Of a DNA stretch of 64,000 nucleotides, positions 32,990-42,513 are shown piece after piece. Both the position numbers and the translations under genes were made by a program. Position 1 is the stretch's first letter. Each line of letters begins with the position of its first letter. Below the pieces are notes generated by a model. The model had not been told where the DNA came from and made no database searches. It was given only the letters and a program-made list of their open reading frames with translations. Origin of the DNA: Bosea sp. 29B (GTDB lineage Bacteria > Pseudomonadota > Alphaproteobacteria > Rhizobiales > Beijerinckiaceae); NCBI RefSeq assembly GCF_902506165.1, contig NZ_LR733817.1, positions 372,001 to 436,000 on the forward strand, written 5' to 3'.

Positions 32990-34303
32990 ATGCCGACCGA
33001 CCTCGCAGAACCAGTTCAACCCGTCGGCCTCGCCGCCACCTTCGCCCGGCGCGGCATCCATTATGGCTGGGCCGTCGCGGCAGTGACCTTCCTCACCATG
33101 CTGGTCACCGCCGGGGCCGTCGGCGCACCGGGCGTGCTGATCCTGCCGCTGCAGAAAGAGTTCGGCTGGGCGACCTCCGAGATTTCCTCGGCGCTGGCGA
33201 TCCGCCTCTTGCTGTTCGGGCTGATGGCGCCCTTCGCCGCAGCCTTCATGAACCGCTTCGGCGTCCGCCCAGTCGCGCTGGTGGCGCTCAGCCTGATCGC
33301 GGCGAGCATCATCGGCTCCTTCTTCATGACGCAGCTCTGGCAGCTGGTCCTGCTCTGGGGCTTCGTGCTCGGCTTCGGCACCGGCCTCACCGCCATGGTG
33401 CTCGGCGCCACCGTCGCGACCCGCTGGTTCGTGCAGCGCCGTGGCCTCGTCGTCGGCCTGCTCACCGCCAGCACCGCGACCGGCCAGCTCGTTTTCCTGC
33501 CGCTGCTCGCCGCCCTGACCGAGCAGGTCGGCTGGCGCGCCGCCATGACCTTCGTGCTCGGCATGATCGCGCTCGCGGCGATCGGCATCCTCGCTCTGAT
33601 GCGCGACCGGCCGGTCGATGTCGGCCTGGCCCCCTATGGCGCAACGCAGATCGTGCCGGCACCTGCTCAACCCGCCAGCCTCGGAGCGATGCTCGCCTCG
33701 CCGATCGTGGCGCTGCGTGACGCGGCGAAGACCAGCACCTTCTGGATCCTGTTCGGCACCTTCTTCGTCTGCGGCGCCAGCACCAACGGACTGGTGCAGA
33801 CCCATTTCGTCTCGCTCTGCGGCGACTACGGCATGGCGGCGGTGACAGCGGCGAGCGTGCTCGCCGTGATCGGTATCTTCGATTTCCTCGGCACGGTCGG
33901 CTCCGGCTGGCTCTCGGACCGCTATGACAGCCGCTGGCTGCTGTTCTGGTATTACGGCCTGCGCGGGCTCTCGCTGCTCTTCCTGCCCTTCACCGACTTC
34001 TCCTTCTACGGCCTCTCGATCTTCGCGATCTTCTACGGGCTCGACTGGGTTGCGACCGTGCCGCCGACGATCAAGCTCGCCGCCGACCGCTTCGGCGAGA
34101 AGGCGACACTGGTCTTCGGCTGGGTCTTCACCGGCCACCAGCTCGGCGCTGCCTTCGCCGCCTATGGCGCCGGCTTCAGCCGCACCGTCTATGACAGCTA
34201 TCTGCCGGCCTTCTTCATTGCCGGCGCGCTCTGTCTCTTCGCCGCCGGCTTCTGCATCATGATGCGCGGCGGCGAGCCCAAGCCGATCCCAGCCACCGCC
34301 TGA
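32990..34303 (+). CDS. MFS transporter, organic-acid type
   Basis: 437 residues, 12 membrane segments. The N-terminal HYGWAVAAVTFLTML and MNRFGVRPVALVALSLIAAS, and the mid-loop after segment 6, resemble the oxalate/formate-antiporter and monocarboxylate group of the major facilitator superfamily. A good ribosome site (AAAGGGAG) precedes the ATG. An SDR gene follows after 14 bp, so transporter and SDR are probably co-transcribed under the MarR regulator. Substrate unknown. Confidence 0.88.
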   Translation: MPTDLAEPVQPVGLAATFARRGIHYGWAVAAVTFLTMLVTAGAVGAPGVLILPLQKEFGWATSEISSALAIRLLLFGLMAPFAAAFMNRFGVRPVALVALSLIAASIIGSFFMTQLWQLVLLWGFVLGFGTGLTAMVLGATVATRWFVQRRGLVVGLLTASTATGQLVFLPLLAALTEQVGWRAAMTFVLGMIALAAIGILALMRDRPVDVGLAPYGATQIVPAPAQPASLGAMLASPIVALRDAAKTSTFWILFGTFFVCGASTNGLVQTHFVSLCGDYGMAAVTAASVLAVIGIFDFLGTVGSGWLSDRYDSRWLLFWYYGLRGLSLLFLPFTDFSFYGLSIFAIFYGLDWVATVPPTIKLAADRFGEKATLVFGWVFTGHQLGAAFAAYGAGFSRTVYDSYLPAFFIAGALCLFAAGFCIMMRGGEPKPIPATA

Positions 34304-34317
34304 ACGGAGACCTCGCG

Positions 34318-35010
34318 ATGACCTCCCTGCCCTATCGCAGCGCCCTGATCGTCGGCGCCGGCTCCGGCATAAGCGCCTCGGTTGCGCGGGCCCTGGCGGC
34401 GCAAGGCGTCAAGGTCGGCCTCGCCGCCCGCAATACCGACAAGCTCGCCGCGCTCGCCGCCGAGACCGGCGCCGCGACCTTCCAGGTCGACGCCTCCAAT
34501 CCGGCCGCCGTCGCAAGCCTGTTCGAAACGGCGGACGCCAAGATCGGCGAGCCCGATGTCGTCATCTACAACGCCAGCGGCCGGCTGCGCGGGCCGATCG
34601 CGGAGCTTGATCCCGCGGCGGTCGCGCAGGCGCTCGCGGTCACCGCCTATGGCGCCTTCCTGGTGACGCAGCAGGCGGCGAAACGCATGCTGCCGCATAG
34701 CCGCGGCGCCATCCTGCTGACCGGCGCCACTGCCGGCATCAAGGGCTTCGCGCTGTCGGCCCCCTTCGCCATGGGCAAGTTCGCCTTGCGCGGCCTCGCC
34801 CAGAGCGCCGCACGAGAGCTCGGGCCGAAGGGCATCCATGTCGCGCATTTCGTCATCGACGGCGCCGTGCGCAGCACCCGCCATCCCGATACTGACGACA
34901 ACACGCTCGATCCGGACGCCATCGCCCAGAGCTATCTCGACGTCCTCAGGCAGCCGCGCAGCGCCTGGTCGCTCGAGGTCGAGCTCAGGCCCTGGGTCGA
35001 GAGCTTCTGA
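34318..35010 (+). CDS. SDR-family protein with altered catalytic residues
   Basis: 230 residues with a Rossmann fold: nucleotide-binding GAGSGISASVA (a variant of TGxxxGxG) and YNASGR in place of NNAG. The usual YxxxK pair reads F150-AMG-K154, and the serine position before it is occupied by A137/T138. Without Tyr and Ser the normal dehydrogenase mechanism is doubtful; it may bind NAD(P) for another role or use a different proton path. Located 14 bp after the MFS gene; converges with the RraA-like gene. Confidence 0.85.
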   Translation: MTSLPYRSALIVGAGSGISASVARALAAQGVKVGLAARNTDKLAALAAETGAATFQVDASNPAAVASLFETADAKIGEPDVVIYNASGRLRGPIAELDPAAVAQALAVTAYGAFLVTQQAAKRMLPHSRGAILLTGATAGIKGFALSAPFAMGKFALRGLAQSAARELGPKGIHVAHFVIDGAVRSTRHPDTDDNTLDPDAIAQSYLDVLRQPRSAWSLEVELRPWVESF

Positions 35011-35016
35011 GAGCGC

Positions 35017-35688
35017 TCAGAGCTTCTCCATCGGCGGTACCTTGAAGGTCTCGACCGTCGAGGCGCCGCCGGCGAGCAGCACCTCCCATTCGGCCTCCGC
35101 CTTCACTCGCGCCAGACAGGGCGCGAGCTTTGCCTCGACCAGTGCATGCGGCACGAAGACGAGGCCGTCATCGTCGCCGACGACGAGGTCATGCGGATGG
35201 ACGGCGACGCCGCCGAAGACGATCGGCCCGTTGACGATGCCGCGCTCCATCGAGGACGGGCCGCGCGGCATGATCCAGCGCGAGAAGAAGACGAAGTCCG
35301 GCCATTGCGAGACCGGCCCGACATCGCGCACCGCGCCATCGACGACGACGCCGGCAATGCCCTTGCGCCGGGCGGCACCGCCGAGCAGGTCGCCGATCAT
35401 TGCCGCATCCTTGCGCCCACCGGCCGCGACCACCACGACATCGCCGCGCTCGGCAATGCTGATCGCGTGGTGCACCGGCCCGTAATCGGCCGGCTCGCAC
35501 CAGGCCGTGATCGCCTGGCCGACCAGGCGCTTGCCCGGCACGAAGGGCCGGGTCGGCCGGATTGCGGGATCGGCGTGACCGGTGCCGCCGAGCTGGTCGG
35601 CGATCACCGAGCTCGGCACCGCCTGCCAGGCGTCGATCAGAGCTTGCGGCAGGCGCGGATGGGCGGGCGTGGCGAGACGGGTCGGCAT
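35017..35688 (-). CDS. RraA family protein (HMG/CHA aldolase-like)
   Basis: 223 residues of the RraA/4-hydroxy-4-methyl-2-oxoglutarate aldolase fold: GDVVVVAAGG, GDLLGGAARRKGIAGVVVDG and the metal/substrate motif GAVRD. Members either cleave 4-carboxy-4-hydroxy-2-oxoadipate-type acids or are RNase E inhibitors; metabolic members are usual when next to transporters. It is the downstream neighbour of the PLP aminotransferase on the same strand (32 bp gap). Confidence 0.88.
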   Translation of the reverse strand: MPTRLATPAHPRLPQALIDAWQAVPSSVIADQLGGTGHADPAIRPTRPFVPGKRLVGQAITAWCEPADYGPVHHAISIAERGDVVVVAAGGRKDAAMIGDLLGGAARRKGIAGVVVDGAVRDVGPVSQWPDFVFFSRWIMPRGPSSMERGIVNGPIVFGGVAVHPHDLVVGDDDGLVFVPHALVEAKLAPCLARVKAEAEWEVLLAGGASTVETFKVPPMEKL

Positions 35689-35720
35689 CGGCGTTTCCTC
35701 GGTTTTTATGGCTTGTTGGT

Positions 35721-36953
35721 TCAGGCGGCCTGGCCGGGTCGCTCAGCGAGCAGGCGGCGCACCGCCCGCTCCAGCCGGCGCACGCCCTCGACCAGCACCT
35801 CCGGCGGCGAGCGGGTGAAATTGACCCGCATCGCGCTCTTCAAGGCGCCTGAAGGGTCGAACACGCTCGACGGCACGAAGGCGACATTTTCCGCCAGCGC
35901 ATGGGCATAGAGCGCGTCGGTGTCGATCGCATCGTCCTTGGCCCGCATCCAGACGAACATGCCACCCGGCGGCACCTCCCACTCGAACCAGTCGGAGAGA
36001 TGTGTCGCCCCAGCAGCGCACAGGGCGTCGCGACGCTCGCGATAGGTCGCGACGATTTTCGGGATGTGCTGCACCTCGAAATCGCTCTCGATCATCTCCA
36101 GCGCGATCGCCTGCGTCAGCAGGCTGGAGGCGATGTCGGTCGACTGCTTGGCCAGCGCCAGCGTCGAAATCAGCGAGGCCTCGGCCACGACCCAGCCGAC
36201 GCGCAGGCCTGGCGCCAGGCTCTTCGACAGCGTGCCGAGATAGATCACCGGCCCGGCATAGGCGCCGTTCGGATGGCGCTGCGCGTGATGGGCGAGCAGG
36301 CTCGGCCCGGCCGGCCCGTCGAATTGCAGCGGCAGATAGGGATCGTCCTCGAGCAGCCAGGTCCCGACCGCCTCGACCTTGTCGAGCAAGGCAGCACGCT
36401 CATCCTGCGACACCAGCACGCCAGTCGGATTGGAATAGTTCGGCACGGCATAGACGAACTTGGCCTGACGTAGCGCGGCATCCTGGCCGGGCGCTTGCAG
36501 GCTCCAGTCGAGCTTCTCATAGCGCGGCATGCGCGGGCGCCAGGCGTCGAGCGCGCCGAGATAGGTCGGAAATTGCGAGAGGATCAGCTCGCCGGGATCG
36601 ACCAGCGCCTTGCCGACGAGGTCGAGCCCCTGCATCGCGCCGGTCGTCAGCAGCACGTTCTCCGGCCCGAAGCGGCGCCCGGTCGTGGCGCTGAAGCGCT
36701 CGGCGATCGCAGCCCGCAGCGCCGGCAGCCCCTCGATCGCGCCATATTCGAGGATCTGCGTGCCCCAGCGCGTCAGCGCCCGCTCCTGCGCCGCAGCGAT
36801 CGCCTCGACCGGATAGATCTCGCTCGCCGGCAAGCCGCCGGCGAGGCTGACGACGTCGGGCCGCCCGCCGATCGCCATGAACTGCTGGGTGATGCTGTTG
36901 CCGGTCGAGAGCCAGCTGGCGAAAGCCGGCCGCCGCGCATCCGATGTCACCAT
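35721..36953 (-). CDS. PLP-dependent aminotransferase (class I/II, MocR/2-aminoadipate-like)
   Basis: 410 residues, fold type I. Start region SWLSTGNSITQQFMAIGGRP and SLAGGLPASEIYPVEAI, PLP contact LTTGAMQGLDLVGKALVDPG, VPNYSNPTG, and Schiff-base lysine in LGTLSKSLAPGLRVGW. It resembles LysN/2-aminoadipate and multi-substrate aminotransferases rather than GntR fusions (no HTH domain). The ATG at 36953 opens this N-terminus. Divergent from an Lrp regulator, which probably responds to the amino acid it handles. Confidence 0.9.
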   Translation of the reverse strand: MVTSDARRPAFASWLSTGNSITQQFMAIGGRPDVVSLAGGLPASEIYPVEAIAAAQERALTRWGTQILEYGAIEGLPALRAAIAERFSATTGRRFGPENVLLTTGAMQGLDLVGKALVDPGELILSQFPTYLGALDAWRPRMPRYEKLDWSLQAPGQDAALRQAKFVYAVPNYSNPTGVLVSQDERAALLDKVEAVGTWLLEDDPYLPLQFDGPAGPSLLAHHAQRHPNGAYAGPVIYLGTLSKSLAPGLRVGWVVAEASLISTLALAKQSTDIASSLLTQAIALEMIESDFEVQHIPKIVATYRERRDALCAAGATHLSDWFEWEVPPGGMFVWMRAKDDAIDTDALYAHALAENVAFVPSSVFDPSGALKSAMRVNFTRSPPEVLVEGVRRLERAVRRLLAERPGQAA

Positions 36954-37102
36954 GACCCTTGCACCATCCTTTTTCGGCCGAAACGGCCGCTTGTGAAGAT
37001 TTAGCACTCTCGAAGCGAGTGAATCCGTGCAATGATCGAGCACATCTTCTAATTGGCGCGATTTATCGCCCAGGAAGAGAAATCCTGGAGTGAAACTCGC
37101 TC

Positions 37103-37627
37103 ATGATCGAACTGGACCGTATCGACCGGAAGATCCTGGCCGCACTTCAGCAGAATGGCCGCATCTCGACCCTCGAACTGGCCGAGGCGGTCGGCCTTTC
37201 TCCAACGCCGTGTGCCCGCCGCATCAAGCGGCTGGAGGAGGCCGGCGTCATCAAAGGCTATGCGGCGAAGATCAGCCCGGCGGCGCTCGGCTTTGGCATC
37301 TGCGTCATGGTCAGCGTCAAGCTCGCCAAGCAGAGCCCGGACGCCGCGGAGCAGTTCATGAGCGCGATCCGTGACCAGCCGGAGATCACCGAATGCCTGC
37401 TGGTCACCGGCAATGTCGATTATCTCCTGCGCGTCTGGGTCAAGGATATCGAGGCGCTGCGCACCTTCATCAGCGAGGCCCTGCAGGCGATCCCCTGCGT
37501 CGCCGAGACCTCGACCATGGTCATCCTGGACACGCAGAGCTCGAACCGGCTGCTGAATGTGCCCGGCACGGCCCAGGGCCGCAAGGCGCAGCCCGCCCGA
37601 TCCGCACGCGAGGCGGACCGGGCCTAG
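37103..37627 (+). CDS. Lrp/AsnC-family regulator
   Basis: 174 residues. HTH_AsnC at 1–60 (LDRIDRKILAALQQNGRIST; LSPTPCARRIKRLEEAGVIK) and the RAM/AsnC ligand domain (VTGNVDYLLRVWVKDIEALR) to about 150, then a short basic tail. The upstream ATG region contains an AT-rich divergent promoter shared with the aminotransferase, its likely target. It ends 12 bp before the convergent amidohydrolase. Confidence 0.92.
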   Translation: MIELDRIDRKILAALQQNGRISTLELAEAVGLSPTPCARRIKRLEEAGVIKGYAAKISPAALGFGICVMVSVKLAKQSPDAAEQFMSAIRDQPEITECLLVTGNVDYLLRVWVKDIEALRTFISEALQAIPCVAETSTMVILDTQSSNRLLNVPGTAQGRKAQPARSAREADRA

Positions 37628-37639
37628 CGCTGCTCGCGC

Positions 37640-38977
37640 TTACTTCGCCGCAACCTTGGCCGGCGTCGCCTTGTGCACGCGGCCATTGCTCATCACGAAC
37701 AGCACGCGCTGCAACTCGGTGATGTCCTTGACCGGATCGGAGGCGACCGCGATCACGTCGGCGGCCTTGCCAGGCTCGAGCGTGCCGATCTGCTTGGAGA
37801 GGTCGAGCAGGTCGGCGGCATCGACCGTCCCCATCCGGATCGCGATATCGGCCGGAATGCCGGCCTTGACCATCAGCGCGAACTCCTCGGCATTGTTGCC
37901 ATGCTCGCTGACGCCGGTGTCGGTACCGAAGGCGATCTTGACGCCGCCGCGATAGGCGCGCCCGAGCATGTCGAGCATCAGCGGGCCGACCTGGCGCGCC
38001 TTGTCGCGCACCGCCGGCGGCAGATAGCCCTCCTCGTCCGCCATCCGCACCACGGTCGCGCCGGCGAGCACGGTCGGGACGAGATAGGCGCCGCTCTTCT
38101 TGAACAGGGCGATCGACTCGTCGTTGAGATAGGTGCCGTGCTCGACCGAATCGACGCCGGCCCGCAGCGCCGCATTGACGCCGTCGGCGCCATGAGCGTG
38201 CACCGCCACCTTGCGCCCCATGGCATGGGCCGCTTCGACGACGCCTTCGATCTCGTCGTCGAACATCTGCTTGCCGGTGCCGGCCGCCGTGTTGCTGAGC
38301 ACGCCGCCGGTCGCGGTGATCTTGATCACGTCGGCGCCGCGCTTGATCTGGTTGCGCGCCGCATGGCGGCACTGCTCGCGACCATTGCAGATGTTGTCGC
38401 CGAGCTCGGGGAAGACATCCGGCGCGAAGCCGTTGGTGTCGGAATGGCCGCCGGTCGCCGAAATCGACTGGCCGGCCGTAACGATCCTTGGCCCGGGCAC
38501 CTGCCCCTTGCGGATCGCGTCGCGCAAAGCGAGCGCCGGCGCCCCGCGCGAGCCGAGATCGCGCACCGTGGTGAAGCCGGCATCGAGCGTGCGCCGGGCA
38601 TAGACGACGCCGTCGAGCGCGACGTTCTCGCCGGTCTTCTTGACGCGCTGGAGTTCCGTATCGCGCGCCCGCTCCGAGGTGATGTGGACATGGGAGTCGA
38701 TCAGGCCCGGCAAGACATAGCGGTCGCCGAGATCGACGACCGTCACCGCTTGCGCCGGCGCGCCGATGCTGTCGGCCGCGACGAAACCGTCCTTCAGCTC
38801 CTGGATCAGGCTGTTCTTGATGATGATGCTGGTTTTGCCCCGGGCCGGAGTGCCGGGAACCGCGAGCACCGAGCCCGCATGAATGATCGTCCAACGGTCG
38901 CCGGCCGGCGCTTGAGCCAGGGCGGCCGGCGCCAGGACCGCGGTGAACGCGGCAGCAAGCATGATCGCTTTCGACAT
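37640..38977 (-). CDS. Exported metal-dependent amidohydrolase (Xaa-Pro dipeptidase/imidazolonepropionase-like)
   Basis: 445 residues. Signal peptide about 1–21 (ends ALA). Amidohydrolase superfamily motifs: LPGLIDSHVHI (HxH), carboxylated lysine candidate in DVIKITATGG, VAVHAHG, SVEHGTYL and the last aspartate in IAFGTDTGVSEHG. The group includes secreted prolidase-like and carnosinase-like enzymes. The ATG at 38977 has GGAGGAAG upstream and begins the signal peptide. Single gene, divergent from meaA over 333 bp. Confidence 0.9.
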   Translation of the reverse strand: MSKAIMLAAAFTAVLAPAALAQAPAGDRWTIIHAGSVLAVPGTPARGKTSIIIKNSLIQELKDGFVAADSIGAPAQAVTVVDLGDRYVLPGLIDSHVHITSERARDTELQRVKKTGENVALDGVVYARRTLDAGFTTVRDLGSRGAPALALRDAIRKGQVPGPRIVTAGQSISATGGHSDTNGFAPDVFPELGDNICNGREQCRHAARNQIKRGADVIKITATGGVLSNTAAGTGKQMFDDEIEGVVEAAHAMGRKVAVHAHGADGVNAALRAGVDSVEHGTYLNDESIALFKKSGAYLVPTVLAGATVVRMADEEGYLPPAVRDKARQVGPLMLDMLGRAYRGGVKIAFGTDTGVSEHGNNAEEFALMVKAGIPADIAIRMGTVDAADLLDLSKQIGTLEPGKAADVIAVASDPVKDITELQRVLFVMSNGRVHKATPAKVAAK

Positions 38978-39310
38978 CGGCTTCCTCCAGTGCAGCGACG
39001 TCACCGCCACGCGCCATCCTGCCTGCTGGCAGGGCGTGTTGCGTCGGGTGCGTCGCTTGATCTTGCGCAGGGACCTCCCTGCGGCTGGGCGCAATCTGCG
39101 GAGGAGAGCGGAAGACCGTCAATCGACAGGATGGCCGGTCACGCATGCCCTGGCCGCAACCCTCGCGTGTCCCGATCCTGGCCACCGCAATCCAGCGCGA
39201 GCCTCCGCCCAATGTCGTAGACGACGAGCCGCCCCACTGGCGTTATCTTCGCTGCAGTGCAACAATCGAGATTGCACGAGCACATCAAGACGGCACGGTA
39301 GGGAGCGACC
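38978..39310. other. Divergent gap between amidohydrolase and meaA
   Basis: 333 bp without an acceptable gene. It must hold promoters for both flanking genes. I see no clear palindrome, repeat or riboswitch-like conserved block; a B12 riboswitch is not evident. Confidence 0.4.
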
Positions 39311-41314
39311 ATGAACGCGATCGATCCGCTTCGGAATCAGGTCCAGCGCGACAAGGCTTTGCCGCGTGACAAGCCCTGGATTTTCCGGACCTATGCCGGC
39401 CATTCCGACGCGTCCGAATCGAACAAGCTCTACCGGACCAATCTCGCCAAGGGCCAGACCGGCCTCTCCGTCGCCTTCGATCTGCCGACCCAGACCGGCT
39501 ACGATCCCGACCATGTGCTCTCGCGCGGCGAGGTCGGCAAGGTCGGCGTTCCCATCACCCATCTCGGCGATATGCGGGCGCTGTTCGCCGAGATCCCGCT
39601 GGCGCAGATGAACACCTCGATGACGATCAACGCGACGGCGGCCTGGCTGCTCTCGCTCTACATCGCCACCGCCGATGAGCAGGGCGCCGACCGGGCTGCC
39701 CTGCAGGGCACGACCCAGAACGACCTCGTCAAGGAATATCTGTCGCGCGGCACATACGTCTTCCCGCCGCGCCCCTCGATGCGGCTGACCACCGACATCG
39801 TCGTGTTCACGGCGCGCGAACTGCCGAAATGGAACCCGACGAACGTCTGCTCCTATCATCTACAGGAGGCGGGCGCCTCGCCGGTGCAGGAGCTCTCCTT
39901 CGCCTTGGCGACCGCGATCGCTCTGCTGGAGTCGATCAGGGCCCGGCCGGAGGTCGCCCCCGAGGAGTTCGGCAGCGTCGTCGGCCGCATCTCCTTCTTC
40001 GTCAATGCCGGCATGCGCTTCGTCACCGAGCTCTGCAAGATGCGGGCTTTCGTCGATCTCTGGGACGAGATCACGCTGAAGCGCTTCAGCGTGCTGGAGG
40101 AGCAGCATCGCCGCTTCCGCTATGGCGTCCAGGTCAATTCGCTCGGGCTGACCGAGCCGCAGGCCGAGAACAATGTCTACCGCATCCTGATTGAGATGCT
40201 GGCGGTGACGCTGTCGAAAAAAGCCCGCGCCCGCGCCGTGCAATTACCGGCCTGGAACGAGGCGCTCGGCCTGCCCCGCCCCTTCGATCAGCAATGGTCG
40301 CTGCGCATGCAGCAGGTGCTGGCCTATGAGACCGACCTGCTCGAATTCGGCGACATCTTCGACGGCTCGAAGGAGATCGACGCCAAGGTCGAGGCACTGA
40401 AGGTCGCCGCGCTGGAGGAACTGGCGAAGATCGACGCCATGGGCGGTGCGCTCGCCGCGGTCGAGAGCGGCTACATGAAGATGGCGCTGGTCGAGAACGG
40501 CGCGCGCCGCATCGAGGCGATCGAGCGCGGCGAGCAGATCGTCGTCGGCGTCAACAAGTTCACCACCAGCGAGCCCTCGCCGCTCTCGGCCGGCGAAGGC
40601 AATGTCGTCACGGTTCCGGACTCGGTCGAGATCGAGGCCGTCGGCCGGCTGAAGGCCTGGCGCGCGGCGCGCGATGGCAAGGCGGCGGAGGCCGCGCTCG
40701 CCGAGCTCGCCAGTGCCGCCAAGGAAGACCGCAACGTCATGCCGACCTCGATCGCCTGTGCCAAGGCCGGCGTCACCACCGGCGAATGGGCGCAGACCCT
40801 GCGCGAGATCTTCGGCGAATACCGCGCCCCGACCGGCGTCGATACGACCAAACTCGGCGACGATACCGGGCTTGCCACCGTCAAGGCAGCGGTTGCCCTG
40901 GCGACCGAGAAACTCGGCAGGTCGCCGCGCTTCCTCGTCGGCAAGCCGGGACTCGACGGCCATTCGAACGGCGCCGAGCAGATCGCGGTGCGCGCCCGCG
41001 ACGCCGGCATGCAGGTCTCCTATGGCGGCATCCGCCAGACACCCGAGGAGATCGTGACGCAGGCGCAGGAGACCGAGGCCGACATTATCGGGCTCTCCAT
41101 CCTCTCCGGCTCGCATCTGCCGCTAGTGCGCGACGTCACGGCTCGGCTGCGTGTTGCCGGCATGGACGTGCCTGTCGTGGTCGGCGGCATCATCCCACCC
41201 GACGACGAGAACGCACTGAAGAACATGGGCGTGGCGCGCGTCTATACGCCCAAGGACTTCGCTCTCGACGGTATCATCGCCGATGTCGCGGGGCTCGCGG
41301 CGAAGAAGCGCTGA
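39311..41314 (+). CDS. meaA: Ethylmalonyl-CoA mutase (MeaA)
   Basis: 667 residues. The N-terminal catalytic barrel of methylmalonyl-CoA-type mutases begins WIFRTYAGHSDASESNKLYR and FDLPTQTGYDPDHVLSRGEV. The C-terminal B12 domain has the base-off motif GLDGHSNGAEQ and SILSGSHLPL, VVGGIIPPDD. The wording (AGHSDA rather than AGFSTA, DGHSNG) separates ethylmalonyl-CoA mutase from methylmalonyl-CoA mutase. It converts ethylmalonyl-CoA to methylsuccinyl-CoA in the ethylmalonyl-CoA pathway for C2 assimilation. The other pathway genes are not in the window. Confidence 0.95.
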   Translation: MNAIDPLRNQVQRDKALPRDKPWIFRTYAGHSDASESNKLYRTNLAKGQTGLSVAFDLPTQTGYDPDHVLSRGEVGKVGVPITHLGDMRALFAEIPLAQMNTSMTINATAAWLLSLYIATADEQGADRAALQGTTQNDLVKEYLSRGTYVFPPRPSMRLTTDIVVFTARELPKWNPTNVCSYHLQEAGASPVQELSFALATAIALLESIRARPEVAPEEFGSVVGRISFFVNAGMRFVTELCKMRAFVDLWDEITLKRFSVLEEQHRRFRYGVQVNSLGLTEPQAENNVYRILIEMLAVTLSKKARARAVQLPAWNEALGLPRPFDQQWSLRMQQVLAYETDLLEFGDIFDGSKEIDAKVEALKVAALEELAKIDAMGGALAAVESGYMKMALVENGARRIEAIERGEQIVVGVNKFTTSEPSPLSAGEGNVVTVPDSVEIEAVGRLKAWRAARDGKAAEAALAELASAAKEDRNVMPTSIACAKAGVTTGEWAQTLREIFGEYRAPTGVDTTKLGDDTGLATVKAAVALATEKLGRSPRFLVGKPGLDGHSNGAEQIAVRARDAGMQVSYGGIRQTPEEIVTQAQETEADIIGLSILSGSHLPLVRDVTARLRVAGMDVPVVVGGIIPPDDENALKNMGVARVYTPKDFALDGIIADVAGLAAKKR

Positions 41315-41496
41315 GAGCCGGTCGCCTTCCCCAGCTTCCGGCTCATGCGAAAAGCGCTCAGGGTTTCCCAAGCGCGTGCGGACGACTATCGTCTCGGTAC
41401 TGCTCGGCCGCGCCCGGTTCCCGCGGCGCCGGCCCGTGCCTGAAGGCGGTCGTCGGCAGGGCCGCGAGGGACCCGCTTGAGGAGAGGAAGAAGCGC

Positions 41497-42501
41497 ATGC
41501 CCGCATGGCTGCAGACCAATTTGACCGGGACCCATATTCGCGCCGCCTTCATCGGTGCCATGGGCCTTGCCCTGGCGGGCCCCGCCGCGGCCCAGACAAT
41601 GGGATTCGACCCCAGCGATTTCGGCAAGGTCAGCATGCCGCGCCGGCAGAGCACCGGCGACGCCGCGACCCAGATCGAAAACAACAAGGGTGCCTTCGAG
41701 CCGATCGCGGAGCTCGATCAGCGCGATCCGCTCGCCAAGATGGCCAAGCCCATCGGGCGCCTCGACATCCTCCTGAAGGACAACAAGACCGGCAAGCAGT
41801 CCGGCGCCCATTGCACCGGCGAGTTGCTGCCGGGCGACTATGTCCTCACCAACCACCACTGCCTGCCGCAGAGCGGCGAGATGACGCCGGTGCGCGCCAT
41901 CATCGTCATGGACTTCCTGACGCAGGACGGCAAAGGCGCGAAAGTCTTCGAGCTCGACCCCAAGCCGGTCGAGTTCAATGCCAACCTCGACTACGCCATC
42001 GCCAAGGCGAAGGGCAATCCAACCGCGACCTATGGCTCGGTCAAGCTCGCCGCGACGCCGTCGGGCGGTGCGCCTTCGCTGATGGTGATCCACCACCCGG
42101 CCGGCCGGCCGAAGGTGATGAGCCGCTTCCGCTGCATGGCGACGCGCCAGCAGGGCGACGCAGCCGAACTGCGCCATCGCTGCGACACGCTCGGCGGCTC
42201 GTCAGGCTCGCTCCTGTACAACGCCGGCAATGCGGGCATCGCGCTGCACAAGCAGGGCGGCCTCGCTCCCAATGACCCGAACAGCTACAACACCGCGACC
42301 AGCATGACCGCGCTGCTCCAGGCCAGCCCGTTGCTGCGCAAGATGGCCGGCGCGGGCGGGCAGGCTCCGGCCGCCTCGGACGGCGGCGCGGTCGCCTCGG
42401 GCGGCGGACAGGACGACCAGCCGAGTTCGACCGAGCGCAGCGCGGTGCGCGGCTCCGACAATCTCGACACCGACGGGATGAACTCGCTGCTGAAGAACTG
42501 A
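41497..42501 (+). CDS. Secreted trypsin-like serine protease
   Basis: 334 residues. Signal peptide about 1–32 (ends AAA). Complete catalytic triad: H121 (TNHHC), D165 (NLDYAI) and S236 (GGSSGS). Cysteines at C106/C122 and C213/C229 can form the usual disulfides. The C-terminal 60 residues are Gly/Ala/Ser-rich and disordered. It resembles V8/glutamyl-endopeptidase-like single-domain proteases; there is no PDZ domain, so it is not a DegP. GGAGAGGAAG precedes the ATG. Converges with the DUF1989 gene. Confidence 0.88.
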   Translation: MPAWLQTNLTGTHIRAAFIGAMGLALAGPAAAQTMGFDPSDFGKVSMPRRQSTGDAATQIENNKGAFEPIAELDQRDPLAKMAKPIGRLDILLKDNKTGKQSGAHCTGELLPGDYVLTNHHCLPQSGEMTPVRAIIVMDFLTQDGKGAKVFELDPKPVEFNANLDYAIAKAKGNPTATYGSVKLAATPSGGAPSLMVIHHPAGRPKVMSRFRCMATRQQGDAAELRHRCDTLGGSSGSLLYNAGNAGIALHKQGGLAPNDPNSYNTATSMTALLQASPLLRKMAGAGGQAPAASDGGAVASGGGQDDQPSSTERSAVRGSDNLDTDGMNSLLKN

Positions 42502-42513
42502 GGGCCTTCGCCC

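Noticed and set aside
38978-39310. B12 riboswitch upstream of meaA
   Set aside because: MeaA needs B12, but I could not see the conserved B12-box sequence or a matching fold in the gap.
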